A DNA stretch of 14,548 bases, taken from JBECKQ01 sp040235375 (GTDB lineage Bacteria > Planctomycetota > Phycisphaerae > UBA1845). This document shows, piece after piece, positions 1-9,800 of this stretch. Within the stretch, counting starts at the first letter, position 1. The number at the start of each line of letters is the position of its first letter. The stretch lies in contig JBECKQ010000046.1 in assembly GCA_040235375.1 (NCBI GenBank), forward strand, positions 1 through 14,548, given 5' to 3'. The position numbers and the translations under genes were made by a program. The notes under the pieces are model-generated. The model searched no databases. It saw only the letters and a program-made list of their open reading frames with translations, and was not told where the DNA came from.

Positions 1-597
1 GGCCCAATCGTACTGACCGGGGTTTTGTGGCGGCTTCAGGCGCCGAAGCCAGCCGAAGGCTTCGACGCGATCGCTTTGCCGCAACGTGTCCACGAACGCT
101 TTCACGCGAACGTGCACGAGTCCGCTGACCGGTTGCGGGCCGTCGACGGTTTCGACCTGTTCGGCGTCGAGGATGAAGGTCGTGCGCTCGCGGTCGAAGA
201 TCCAACGCTCGAAAGGCGCGTAGCCCAGGCGGTCGAGCTTCGGCTCGTTCGCCACGCGGCCGGTGATGCGGGCCAGGGAGCGATCCGTGGCGCAGTAAAG
301 GCTGATATGGTCGGAGGGAATCTCGCGAAACGCGCGATGGTGAACGAACGCCCCCAGCCCGACGCCGGCCGTGAGGGCCAACACGATTCCGAATCGCAGC
401 CGCAGCGGCGGCACGAGCAACAAGGCGCCGGCTGCGGCGATGATCGCGACGCTGACGACGCCGGCGATCGGGCACCGGCTTTCGATGAGAATGCCCAGCG
501 CGAGCCCGGTTACCCACGGCACAATGGCCGGCATCACAATGGGAAGCAGCGCACGAGATGCGGAATCCGAAGCGTTTTCCTTCCGCTGCCTGTCCAC
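1..597 (-). CDS. comEC: ComEC/Rec2-type competence membrane protein, N-terminal part, cut by left window edge
   Basis: The first 199 codons of a minus-strand gene that continues past base 1. ComEC/Rec2 proteins form the inner-membrane channel for DNA uptake in natural transformation. The translation shows a short polar N-terminus and hydrophobic segments at about residues 20-38, 44-62 and 68-90. A soluble segment follows that fits the N-terminal ComEC domain (DUF4131): RITGRVANEPKLDR at about 112-125, then RTTFILDAEQVE and DRVEAFGWLRRLKPP, ending with NPGQYDWA, the family's typical NPGxFD-like signature. I chose the GTG at 597 because GGAGGG lies 6 bases upstream and the frame has a stop just before a TTG at 660. 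An ATG 21 codons further in is the alternative. The catalytic beta-lactamase-like and main membrane parts are outside the window, so functionality cannot be judged. The gene is divergent from ispH and has no visible link to the lipid cluster. The family call is from remembered sequence signatures, not a search. Confidence 0.82.
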   Translation of the reverse strand, partial: MDRQRKENASDSASRALLPIVMPAIVPWVTGLALGILIESRCPIAGVVSVAIIAAAGALLLVPPLRLRFGIVLALTAGVGLGAFVHHRAFREIPSDHISLYCATDRSLARITGRVANEPKLDRLGYAPFERWIFDRERTTFILDAEQVETVDGPQPVSGLVHVRVKAFVDTLRQSDRVEAFGWLRRLKPPQNPGQYDWA

Positions 598-603
598 AGG
601 TCG

Positions 604-609
604 CCCTCC
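604..609 (-). promoter_or_regulatory. Ribosome binding site deciding the comEC start
   Basis: GGAGGG on the minus strand, 6 bases before the GTG at 597. It supports that GTG over the internal ATG at codon 22 and the upstream TTG at 660. Confidence 0.6.
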
Positions 610-693
610 GCTCCGGCCAGCGTATGGTGCCGCGGCGGGGCGCGTTGGGCAAATCGACAATCACGGAGTGGACAGAGTGGGCTTGGTGAACGA

Positions 694-722
694 AGTGGAC
701 GTGCGTTTGCCGGATGTCCACT
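694..722. repeat. Inverted repeat, 7 bp arms, 15 base loop
   Basis: AGTGGAC at 694-700 pairs perfectly with GTCCACT at 716-722. A second AGTGGAC at 667-673 could pair with the same right arm, giving two mutually exclusive hairpins. No T-run follows on either strand, so a simple intrinsic terminator is unlikely. An operator or leader structure is possible, and chance is not excluded. Confidence 0.45.
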
Positions 723-724
723 GA

Positions 725-741
725 CTGACCCTGCGGGTCAG
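725..741. repeat. Inverted repeat, 7 bp arms, 3 base loop
   Basis: CTGACCC (725-731), loop TGC, GGGTCAG (735-741): a perfect short hairpin starting 3 bases after the previous inverted repeat. It lacks a T-run. The right arm and next bases, GGGTCAGGC (735-743), equal the reverse complement of 11483-11491 inside the palindrome of the third lipid-synthase gene, which hints at a dispersed REP-like family but may be chance. Confidence 0.5.
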
Positions 742-881
742 GCGAAACACCGCAGGAGCAGAGGCGCACTGAAGCAGCGATCGCGGGCCGGCCGTGTGTC
801 GGAGGAATGCACGGGCCAGGAGCGGCGGCACGTCGGGTGGCTACCATGTCGGGGGCATGTTGGGGGATAAATCGGGCGGTC

Positions 882-909
882 TTGACAGGGTAGTCCGTGA
901 CCTGACAAT
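882..909 (+). promoter_or_regulatory. Possible sigma70-type promoter upstream of ispH
   Basis: A perfect TTGACA at 882-887 is followed after 16 bases by GACAAT at 904-909, which matches TATAAT at four of six positions. It would leave a leader of roughly 85-90 bases before the ispH ATG. It is the best promoter-like pair I see in the region, but a single consensus -35 hexamer in 400 bases is weak evidence. Confidence 0.3.
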
Positions 910-1002
910 GCAAGTTTCGGCAATGCGGCCGGGCGGTTGCGGGCGTCGGAAGGCCTGCGGCTCGCAGGGTGTGCGCGCCTGTGACAGCGCATACGGATCG
1001 AG

Positions 1003-1962
1003 ATGGAAGTTCTGCTGGCCAATCCACGGTGTTACTGCGCCGGCGTGGACCGGGCGGTCCAGATCGTGGAGCTTGCCCTCCAGCGGTTCGGGCCGCCGGT
1101 GTACGTGCGGAAGGAGATCGTCCACAACAGCCACGTGGTCGGGGCTCTGAAGGAAAAAGGGGCGATCATGGTGAGCGAGCTGGACGAGGTTCCGGCCGGC
1201 GCCCTGGTGATCTTCAGCGCTCACGGCGTGGCGCCGTCCGTGCACGAGGAGGCCCAGGACCGGGATCTGCGCGTCATCGACGCGACCTGTCCGCTGGTCA
1301 GCAAGGTGCATCTCGAGGTGCTGCGGTTCGTCGAGGCGGGCTACCATATCGTGCTCATCGGTCGCGAGGGGCACGACGAGGTCGAGGGAACGCTCGGACA
1401 TTCGGCGGCGAACATCACGCTGGTGGAGAACGTCGAACAGGCGCGGACCAACCCGATTCCCCGGCATGAGAAGCTGATGGTTCTGACGCAAACCACGCTC
1501 AGCGTTGATGATACGCGCACGGTGCTTGATGCCTTGCGGGAGCGTTTCCCGTACCTGGAGCTGCCTGGCAAGGAGGACATCTGCTATGCGACGCAGAACC
1601 GGCAGAACACGGTGAAGGCCATGTGCGAGCAGGGCATCGAGTGCCTGCTGGTGATCGGCTCGCCGAACTCGAGCAATGCGGCCCGCCTGAAAGAGGTGGG
1701 CGAGGTTCGTGGCGTCAAGGGATACCTCGTAGATAACGCTGACGAGCTCGATCCGGCGTGGCTCGGCGGCGTGAAGCGAATCGGCGTGACCGGAGGGGCC
1801 AGCACGCCCGATGAAGTGGTTCAGGGCGTGATTGCTCGACTGAAAGAGCTGGGGGCGACACGGGTGGAGCTGTGCGTCACCGCGGAGGAGGATACCGTTT
1901 TTCAGTTGCCGGTGCAGTTGCGGCAGGTGGAATTGTCATCGTCGGTGGGATCGACACGCTAG
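1003..1962 (+). CDS. ispH: 4-hydroxy-3-methylbut-2-enyl diphosphate reductase (IspH/LytB)
   Basis: A complete 319-residue protein, close to the usual family length. IspH is a cytosolic [4Fe-4S] enzyme that converts HMBPP to IPP and DMAPP in the last MEP pathway step. The three cluster cysteines are present: C12 in NPRCYCAGVDRAV, C96 in VIDATCPLVSKVH and C194 in EDICYATQNRQ. Substrate residues are also visible: H41-like HNSHVVGAL, H74 in SAHGV, H124 and catalytic E126 in GHDEVEGTLG, the Thr/Gln stretch TQTTLSVDDT, S223-S224-N225 in GSPNSSNAARL, and S267 in TGGASTPDEV. The ATG at 1003 starts the protein exactly at the family's normal N-terminus (MEVLLANPR), though no strong Shine-Dalgarno precedes it. 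One oddity is an extra cysteine, C10, where most IspH proteins have Gly or a similar residue. It lies 135 bases upstream of the lipid-synthase operon on the same strand; read-through is possible but no functional link is evident. Confidence 0.97.
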   Translation: MEVLLANPRCYCAGVDRAVQIVELALQRFGPPVYVRKEIVHNSHVVGALKEKGAIMVSELDEVPAGALVIFSAHGVAPSVHEEAQDRDLRVIDATCPLVSKVHLEVLRFVEAGYHIVLIGREGHDEVEGTLGHSAANITLVENVEQARTNPIPRHEKLMVLTQTTLSVDDTRTVLDALRERFPYLELPGKEDICYATQNRQNTVKAMCEQGIECLLVIGSPNSSNAARLKEVGEVRGVKGYLVDNADELDPAWLGGVKRIGVTGGASTPDEVVQGVIARLKELGATRVELCVTAEEDTVFQLPVQLRQVELSSSVGSTR

Positions 1963-2097
1963 GCGCGGCGAAGCGAGCGTGGCCATCCCAGGGGCGCGAG
2001 AAAGGCAGGCCGGCGCGAGCTTGCCACAAGGCGGAAGCCGATACAGCGATAATCGGAAGCAGCCGTCGCTGATCGACTGCGTCAGGAATGATCCCGG
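1963..2097. other. Gap between ispH and pfaD
   Basis: 135 bases with no gene and no clear terminator (no GC hairpin followed by T). It holds an 8-base direct repeat GGCGCGAG (1993-2000, 2012-2019) and the first copy of GAAGCAGCCGTC (2056-2067), which recurs at 2118-2129 inside pfaD. I see no clear -35/-10 pair, so whether the lipid operon has its own promoter here is undecided. Confidence 0.6.
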
Positions 2098-3801
2098 TTG
2101 ATTACTGAGATATCCGCGAAGCAGCCGTCCACGGTTCAAGCCGGCCGCCTCGGGTGGTGGCTCGCCGACGGTGCGCCTCCCCAGACGGGTCTCGAGGCGC
2201 TGCGGCGGGCTATTCATAATGTAGGCCGGCCGGTCTACCTGGTGGATCGTGCCGGTGAACTTGCGGCCGTCATGTCCGGCACGGCGCAGATCGGTCTGGC
2301 CGTTGCCGGGCCGGATCGCGCCGCATCCGACGGATTGCCGCTTACGGCCTTTGCGCCGGCCATTCGCCCCGAGGACCTGGGAGACGCCGAGTTCCGGGAG
2401 ACGCACGGCCTGCGCTATGCCTACATCGCGGGCGCGATGGCAAACGGCATCGCCTCCGAGCGACTCGTCGAGGCGATGGGCAAGGCGGGGATGATCGGCT
2501 TCTTCGGCGCGGCGGGGTTGCCCATCGATCGAATCGACGCGGCGATTCAGCACGTGCGGGCGGCGCTGGGCGATCGGCCGTTCGGGTTCAATCTGATTCA
2601 CAGTCCGTACGATCCGCAGCTCGAATCGGCGACGGTGGATTTGTATCTCGAGCGGGGCGTGCACCTGGCGAGCGCGTCGGCGTATCTCGATCTGACTCTG
2701 CCATTGGTGTGTTATCGAACGGCGGGCATTCATCGTGCGAAAGACGGCCGTATCGTTGCGCCGAACCGCGTCATTGCGAAGGTGTCGCGGACGGAGGTGG
2801 CCGCGAAGTTCTTCAGCCCGCCACCGGACGCGATGCTCCGCGAGTTGGTTGCGACGGGCAAACTCACCGCCGAGCAGGGCGAACTGGCCGCGAAGATTCC
2901 CGTCGCCCAGGACCTGACGGCCGAAGCGGACTCCGGCGGCCATACGGACAACCGCCCGGCCATCTCGCTCCTGCCGACCATGACCGCTCTCCGCGATCAG
3001 ATGCAGGAGCGCTTCCAGTATGCCTCGCGCCTGCGAGTCGGGGCAGCGGGCGGTATCGCCACGCCGGCGTCGGCCGCGGCGGCGTTTGCGATGGGGGCCG
3101 CATACGTCCTGACCGGCAGCATCAACCAGGCGTGCGTCGAGGCAGGCACGTCTCCCGCGGTTCGGCAGATGCTGGCGGAGGCGAGTCAGGCGGACGTGAC
3201 GATGGCGCCGGCGGCCGACATGTTCGAGATGGGCGTGAAGGTGCAAGTGCTCAAGTGGGGCACGATGTTCGCCGTGCGGGCGCGAAAGCTGTACGAGCTT
3301 TACCGGGCGTACAACCGGCTCGAGGAGATTCCTGCGGCCACGCGCGCCGCGCTCGAGCGAGACTATTTCCGCAAGCCGATTGACGAGGTCTGGGCTGAGA
3401 CGGTGCGCTTCTTCGAGCAGCGCGATCCGGGGCAGATCGTCCGGGCCCAGCGGGATGCCAAGCACAAGATGGCCCTCGTCTTCCGCTGGTATTTGGGCCA
3501 GTCGTCGAACTGGGCGAACGCGGGCGAGCCGACGCGCAAGGCCGACTATCAGATCTGGTGCGGTCCGGCCATGGGGGCGTTCAACGAGTGGGCGCGCGGA
3601 TCGCTGCTCGTGAAGCCGGAGAACCGCGAGGCGGCGACGGTGGCGATGAATCTGCTGGTGGGGGCGGCGGCGCTGACGCGGGCGGCGTGGCTACGCGGAC
3701 AGGGAGTTCCGCTTGATTCGGCGACGGAGCGCTTTTCGCCAAGGCCGCTGTCGGAGCTTCGCGCTCTGGTGGACGGCCTGCCGGAAGGAGAGGCGCTTTG
3801 A
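2098..3801 (+). CDS. pfaD: PfaD-family trans-acting enoyl reductase (FMN TIM barrel) of a PUFA/secondary-lipid synthase
   Basis: A 567-residue protein of the PfaD family, related to nitronate monooxygenase/2-nitropropane dioxygenase. These act as a separate flavin enoyl reductase for Pfa-type synthases, using NAD(P)H to reduce the enoyl intermediate on the ACP. Visible signatures in order: LGWWLADG near residue 18, GAMANGIAS at 112, GFFGAAGLP at 134, FGFNLIHSP at 162, the phosphate/FMN-binding stretch RVGAAGGIATP to TGSINQACVEAGTS at about 313-351, MFEMGVKVQVLKWGTMF at 375, and a conserved C-terminal region (WYLGQSSNWANAGEP, then IWCGPAMGAFNEW). The start is a TTG: an in-frame stop lies at 2089-2091, and any later start would lose the conserved LGWW segment. 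AGGA at 2084-2087 is a weak ribosome site. The stop overlaps the next gene's start, so the two are coupled. Its place before a PfaA-like gene matches the myxobacterial pfa1-pfa2 order. Family call is firm; substrate is inferred. Confidence 0.95.
   Translation: MITEISAKQPSTVQAGRLGWWLADGAPPQTGLEALRRAIHNVGRPVYLVDRAGELAAVMSGTAQIGLAVAGPDRAASDGLPLTAFAPAIRPEDLGDAEFRETHGLRYAYIAGAMANGIASERLVEAMGKAGMIGFFGAAGLPIDRIDAAIQHVRAALGDRPFGFNLIHSPYDPQLESATVDLYLERGVHLASASAYLDLTLPLVCYRTAGIHRAKDGRIVAPNRVIAKVSRTEVAAKFFSPPPDAMLRELVATGKLTAEQGELAAKIPVAQDLTAEADSGGHTDNRPAISLLPTMTALRDQMQERFQYASRLRVGAAGGIATPASAAAAFAMGAAYVLTGSINQACVEAGTSPAVRQMLAEASQADVTMAPAADMFEMGVKVQVLKWGTMFAVRARKLYELYRAYNRLEEIPAATRAALERDYFRKPIDEVWAETVRFFEQRDPGQIVRAQRDAKHKMALVFRWYLGQSSNWANAGEPTRKADYQIWCGPAMGAFNEWARGSLLVKPENREAATVAMNLLVGAAALTRAAWLRGQGVPLDSATERFSPRPLSELRALVDGLPEGEAL
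3785..3790 (+). promoter_or_regulatory. Ribosome binding site and stop/start overlap of pfaD and pfaA
   Basis: AAGGAG lies 7 bases before a TTG at 3798-3800. The pfaD stop TGA (3799-3801) overlaps this TTG as TTGA. A strong ribosome site inside the end of pfaD, with overlapping stop and start, implies translational coupling and a fixed ratio of reductase to megasynthase. Confidence 0.75.
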
Positions 3802-6800
3802 GCGATCAGCCAGGCGGCACATCTTCGTCGCCGATCGCGGTGGTGGGCATGTCTTGCCTGTTCCCCAACGCGGCCGGTCTGCACGAATACTGGCGCCTGA
3901 TCCGCTGGGGCGAGGACGCCGTGCGCGAGGTGCCGGCGACACACTGGCCGGTCGATGATTATTACAGCGACGATCCTGCGGCGGCGGACCGGGTGTGCTG
4001 CCGCCGGGGAGCATTCCTTTCCGCGTACGATTTCGATCCCACGGAGTTCGGCATTCCGCCGGCGATCCTCGAGGCCGTCGATACGTCGCAGTTGCTGGGG
4101 CTCGTTGTCGCCAAGGGGGCACTCGAGGACGCGGGATACGGCGAGAGCCGCGAGTTCGATCGGTCGCGGGCGTCGGTGATCCTCGGCGTCACGGGAACGC
4201 TGGAGTTGGTGATTCCGCTGGGGGCGCGGCTGGGTGGGCCGGTGTGGAAGCGCTCGCTTCAGGATGCAGGCGTCGATCCACAGGTGGCTGAGGACGTGGT
4301 CCGGCGGATCGGCGAGTCGTACGTCGGCTGGCAGGAGAATTCGTTCCCCGGCCTGCTGGGCAACGTCGTCGCGGGGCGGATTGCCAACCGGTTCAACCTG
4401 CGTGGCACGAATTGCGTGGTCGACGCGGCGTGTGCGAGTTCGCTCAGCGCCTTGCACCTGGCAACACTCGAGCTGGCCGCGGGCAAGAGCGACATCGTGC
4501 TCACCGGCGGCGTGGACACGTTCAACGACGTGTTCATGTTCATGTGTTTCAGCAAGACACAGGCGATATCACACAGCGGCGACGCCAAGCCGTTCTCCGC
4601 GGATGCCGACGGGACGGTGCTGGGCGAAGGCGTCGGGATGCTCGTGCTGAAGCGTCTGGCCGACGCCGGGCGCGACGGCGATCGCATCTACGCGGTCATA
4701 CGCGGCATCGGCAGCTCGAGCGACGGTCGGTCGCAGAGCATTTACGCCCCGCGGTCGGAAGGGCAGGCGGAGGCGCTGCGCAACGCGTATTGCCAGGCGG
4801 GCGTGGAGCCGGCGACGGTCGAACTGGTCGAAGCGCACGGTACGGGCACGAAGGTAGGCGACGTGGTCGAGTTCGATGCCCTGCGCAGCGTGTTCCGCGA
4901 GTCGCGGGCCGAGGGGCGGTGGTGCTCAGTCGGCTCAGTGAAGTCGCAGATTGGGCATACCAAGGCGGCCGCGGGCGCGGCGAGCCTGATCAAGACCGTG
5001 CTGGCCCTGCACCATCGGGTCATTCCGCCGACGATCAAGATCAGCCAGCCGAACGCACGGCTCGAGCTCGGCACGAGCCCGTTCCACCTGAGCACGCAGG
5101 TCCGGCCGTGGGTGCCCGGCGGCGATCACCCGCGGCGCGCCGGCGTCAGCTCGTTCGGATTCGGCGGCAGCAACTTTCACGTGGTGCTCGAGGAGCATCG
5201 CGCGGCGGTTGCCGAGCCGGCGTGGGATGGATCGGTGCAGGTCGTCGCGCTGTCGGCGCCGAGCCGGCAGGCGCTGGCGGATCGTCTGGAAGAGTGCTGC
5301 CAGTGGGCGTCGAAGAATCACGCCGCGGGTGAGCTGGCGGCTTGGGCGGCCGGAACTCGGGCGAGCTTCTCAAGCGGCGATGCGTACCGCCTTGTCCTCG
5401 TTGTCGAGCGCGGCGCAGACGTGGCAGCGCTGCTTCGCCAGGCGCGAGAGCGGATGAATCAGCAGGATGACGACCACGCGTGGTCGTTGCCCAACGTGTA
5501 TTTCGGCGGGCCGGATTCTCCGGGAAAGCTGGCGTTTCTCTTCCCCGGGCAGGCCAGCCAGTACGTCGCCATGGGCACCGACCTGGTGTGCCTGTTTCCC
5601 GAGGCGCTGGCGGCGATCGAGGCGGCCAATGCCGACTCCGACAACGATGCTCGCCTTGCCGATCTGATCTTCCCGCCGCCGACGTTCTCGCCGGAGGAGA
5701 AGGAGAAACAGCAGCAGGCGCTGACGCAGACGCAAGTGGCGCAGCCGGCGATCGGCGCGGTGAGCGTCGCGCTGCTGCGCGTGCTTCAGCGTTTCGGCGT
5801 CCGGCCGGACGTGGTGGCGGGGCACAGTTTCGGCGAGCTGGTGGCGCTGCACGCGGCCGGCTGCATCGATGATGCCACGGTGCGGCACTTGGCACGGGCG
5901 CGCGGGCGGCTGATGGCCGCGGGCTCCGGCGATCGGGGCACAATGGCGGCCGTGCAGGCGCCGCTCGATGATCTCGAGCAGCTTGTCGCCGCGAGCGGGC
6001 TACCCGTGGTCGTCGCGAATCGCAACGCGCCTTCACAGGGCGTGATCTCCGGTGCGCGGGCGGCAGTCGAGCAGGTTGCCGAGCAATGCCGCGATCGCGG
6101 CTGGCGGGTGACGCCGTTGGCGGTCTCGGGCGCTTTTCATAGCGAATTGATGAAAGACGCAGGCGAAGCGTTCGCCGATACGCTCGCCAAGGTCACGTGG
6201 CGCCGCGCGGAATTACCCGTGTGCGCGAACGTCACGGCGCAGCAGTATCCGGACGACGTGCGGCAGGCCAAGGACCTCCTGGCGTCGCAACTGACCCGGC
6301 CGGTGCTGTTCGACCGCCTGGTCGAGAACATGCACGAGGCCGGCGCGCGCACCTGGGTCGAGGTCGGCCCGATGAGCAAGCTTTGCGGGCTGGTCCGCGC
6401 CGTGCTCGGCGAGCGAACGGGGCGCGTGCTGGCGGTGGATGCGTCGGCCGGCCGGCGATCCGGCGTGCTCGATCTGGCTCGGGCGCTGGCGGAATTGGCG
6501 GCGCTGGGCCACGGTGTGAACCTCTCGGAGTGGGAAAGGCCGGTGCCGCCGGCGCGACCGCGCCGCATGATCGTACCGATTCACGGCGCGAACTATCGAC
6601 CCAACGGCAAGGCGGCGCGGCCGGCAATCAAGCCGGCGGACGCGAATCGTGCAAGCGGAAGAACTGAGATGAAACCTGGCGACAATACGAATGCTCCGAA
6701 GTCGACCGACGTAGCGCGAAGCCAACCTGCCGGGCAAGCGGGAGCTGTCAGCGCCGATCATCTGCGGGGCACACTTGAGGTGGTGCAAGAGGGCCTGCGG

Positions 6801-9800
6801 GCGATGCAGGCCTTGCAGCAGCAGACCGCGGCGGCGCATCAGCGATTTCTCGAGGGGCAGGAGCTGGCGCACAAGACGTTTCAGCAGGTGCTCGAAACGC
6901 AGCAGCTCATGATCGCCCGGCTGGGTGGACTCCCGGCGGGGGCGTTGCCCGTGACGCCGCCAACGCAAGTGCACCGCCCGGTGATCGTCGAGCCAAAGGT
7001 TGTCGAGGCGACCGCCCCGAGCGCCCCGCGCGAGACCTCGGGCAATGGCGACTGGCACGCCGTGGAAGCGGCGCTGATCAAGACGGTCAGCGATAACACC
7101 GGCTATCCCTACGAGATGATCCACCTGGACATGGACCTCGAGGACGATCTGGGCATCGACGCCGTTCGTCGCGTCGAGGTTGTCTCGCGACTTGCCCAGC
7201 GTGTGCCGTCGTTGTCACCCGTTTCGCAGGACGAGGCCCGCGCGTTTCGCACGCTGCGCGAGATCGTCGAGCGGGCGGTACACGGCGGATCGAACGGTAA
7301 GGCCCGGGCGGAAGCGCCGGCGACGCCGGTTCAGCCGGTGGCACAAGAGCCGGCGCAGGCGGTCGGCGGTGCGGGTCATTTCGAAGAGGGTCTGCTGCGG
7401 ATCGTCTCCGAGCTGACCGGCTACCCGGTCGAGATGCTCGAGCTGGACATGGACATGGAGGCCGACCTCGGCATCGACTCGATCAAGCGCGTCGAGGTTC
7501 TCGCCGCGGTGCAGGAGCGGTTCCCGAATCTGAAGGCGGTCAATTCATCGTACGCCGGCAGCCTGCGGACGCTGCGCAGCATCATCAGCTACATGAGCGA
7601 GGGCGACGGCGACGAGCCCGGCGAGGCGGACTTAAAAAAAAACGCCGCACCGAAGCGAGAGCGTGACGAAGTAGCTGCGGGCGAGGCGCCTGTGCCGTTG
7701 GCGCGCTCCGTGCTGACCGCGGTCGAGCTTCCCGCGGCAACGCCGAGCGGATTGCACATCGCTACGGGCCGAGAGGTCTGGATCACCGACGACGATGCCG
7801 ATCTGGCGACCGCGCTTGCGGATCGCGTCCGCGAAACCGGCGTGCCCGCGCGCGTCGTTGCGCCGAGCACGGCGCATCGCAATCCGCCGAAGGGCCAGGT
7901 CGGCGGCCTGGTGATGCTGTCGCCGCCGGATCCGTTAACGTCCGCGTGCTGGTCGGCGGAGTCGGAGGTGCGGCTGCGCAACGCGTTCTTGCTGGCGAAA
8001 AGCGTTGGGACGGCGCTGCGAAATGCTGCGGAGGCCGGCGGGGCGCTGCTCGCTTCGGTTTCCCGGCTGGATGGCGCGTTCGGGCTGCGCGGCGGCGCGT
8101 TCAATCCACTGCACGGCGGGCTGGCCGGACTGGTCAAGACCGCGGCGCAGGAGTGGCCGCAGGTGCGCTGCCGGGCGCTCGATCTGCCGGTGGATTGGAA
8201 TGACGCGAGCGCCGCCGCGGAAGCGGTTTTTGCGGACCTGGCGGCCGACGGGCCGATCGAAGTGGGGCTCGACAGGGGCGAGCGCTGGGGGCTCGAACTC
8301 GGGGAGCAGCCAGCGCCAATCGGCGATTCGGTGCTGTCCGCGGGCGACGTCGTCCTCGTGACCGGTGGGGCGAAAGGCGTGACGGCCGAAGCGGCTGTCG
8401 CGCTGGCCAGGGAGGTGCGGCCGGTGCTGGTTCTCGTGGGGCGTTCACCGGCGCCGGCGGACGAGCCGTCGTGGCTGGCAGGGCTGCACGACGCCGCGGC
8501 GATCAAGAAGGCACTGCTGGCCAACGAATTCAGCGGCAAGAAGCCGAAGCCCACTCAGTTGGAAACTGCGTTTCGTCGAGTCATGTCGGCACGCGAGATC
8601 AGCGGCACACTTTCTCGTGTGAAGGCTGCGGGGGCGCGCGTCGCGTATCGCTGCGTCGACGTGACCGACGCAAAGGCGGTGCGCGAACTGGTCCGCGAGA
8701 CGCAAGCCTCGCTCGGGCCGATCCGCGGCATCATTCACGGCGCGGGCGTCATCGAGGATCGGCTCATCGACGACAAACAAGTGTCACAGTGTGACGCTGT
8801 CTTCAACACCAAGGTGGCCGGACTGCGCAATCTGCTCGACGCGGTTGACCATGACGAGCTGATATGCCTCGCGCTGTTCTCATCGGTCAGCGGCCGGTTC
8901 GGCCGGCAGGGCCAGGTCGACTACGCCATGGCGAACGAGGTGTTGAACAAGGCGGCGCAGCGGCTGGCGAAAGAGCACCCGGCGTGGCGCGTCGTGTCGA
9001 TCAACTGGGGGCCGTGGGACGGCGGCATGGTCACGCCGGCGCTGAAACGCGAGTTCGAGCGCATCGGCGTAGACGTGATTCCGCTGGACGCCGGCGCCCA
9101 GTGTCTCGTTAACGAACTCCGCGGCGCAGGCGGTGGGGCAGAAGTCGTGATCGGCGCCTCGTTGCCGGCTGCCGAAGTCGCCGCGCCCAAAGTGAGCAAG
9201 CTGCCGGCCATGCTGCGAGCAGACCTCGATGTCGCCTGCGAACGTTCGCTCGACGTCGAAAGTCACGCGTTTCTCCGCTCGCATGTCCTGGCGGGTAAGG
9301 CCGTGCTGCCCGCGGCGATGATGCTCGAGTGGCTCGGCCATGGGGCGATGCACGCGAACCCCGGCCTGACGCTGCACGGTTTCGAAGATTTCCGCGTATT
9401 CAAAGGCGTGATTCTGGCCGAAGCGCCCTACCCGATCCGCGTGCTTGTCCCGCCGCTGACCAAACGCGACGGAGTGTACGTTCTCGATGCCGAGCTGCGC
9501 GGCGGGCCTTCGGGCTCGAAAGAGACGCTGCATTCCGGCGGGCGCGTGCTGCTCGCTGCTTCGATGCCGGCGGCGCCGCGCTGGCAGGCGTCGCGCGAGA
9601 TCGGCACACAACCATATCCGCGCGACGTAGCAGCCGCATATCGCGACGTTCTCTTCCACGGCCCGCACTTTCATGCGATCGAACGCATCGACGGCTATTC
9701 GCGGGAGGGCATGACGGCGATGCTGAGAATGGCACCGCCGCCGGCGGAATGGATGCAGCGGCCGCATCGCACGTCGTGGTTGGCCGATCCCTTGATCGTT

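Larger units (their letters stand above)
598..1002. other. Divergent intergenic region between comEC and ispH
   Basis: About 405 bases with no convincing gene. The open frames here are short, rich in Arg/Ser/Pro and match no family I know. The region holds two adjacent hairpin-forming inverted repeats (694-722 and 725-741) and a TTGACA element at 882-887. It should contain the promoters for both flanking genes, which point away from each other. Confidence 0.7.

Noticed and set aside
25..870. Plus-strand open frame of 281 codons at the left end.
   Set aside because: The minus strand encodes a clear ComEC N-terminus over 1-597; the plus-strand translation is low-complexity and unrelated to known proteins.
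807..893. Small open frame of 28 codons (ATG at 807) upstream of ispH, considered as a leader peptide.
   Set aside because: The GGAGG is too close to its ATG, its sequence shows no feature, and it overlaps the putative -35 element.
2004..2025. Weak hairpin GGCAGG/CTTGCC after ispH, considered as a terminator.
   Set aside because: Six pairs including a wobble, a 10-base loop and no T-run; it does not meet intrinsic terminator criteria.
2056..2129. 12-base direct repeat GAAGCAGCCGTC at 2056-2067 and 2118-2129.
   Set aside because: Only two copies, one in the gap and one in pfaD coding sequence; no third copy or palindromic structure. Probably chance in GC-rich DNA, or a short local duplication.
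1936..3465. Minus-strand open frame of 509 codons opposite pfaD.
   Set aside because: Composition is Arg-rich with no recognisable motif, and the opposite strand is a full-length PfaD with conserved signatures.
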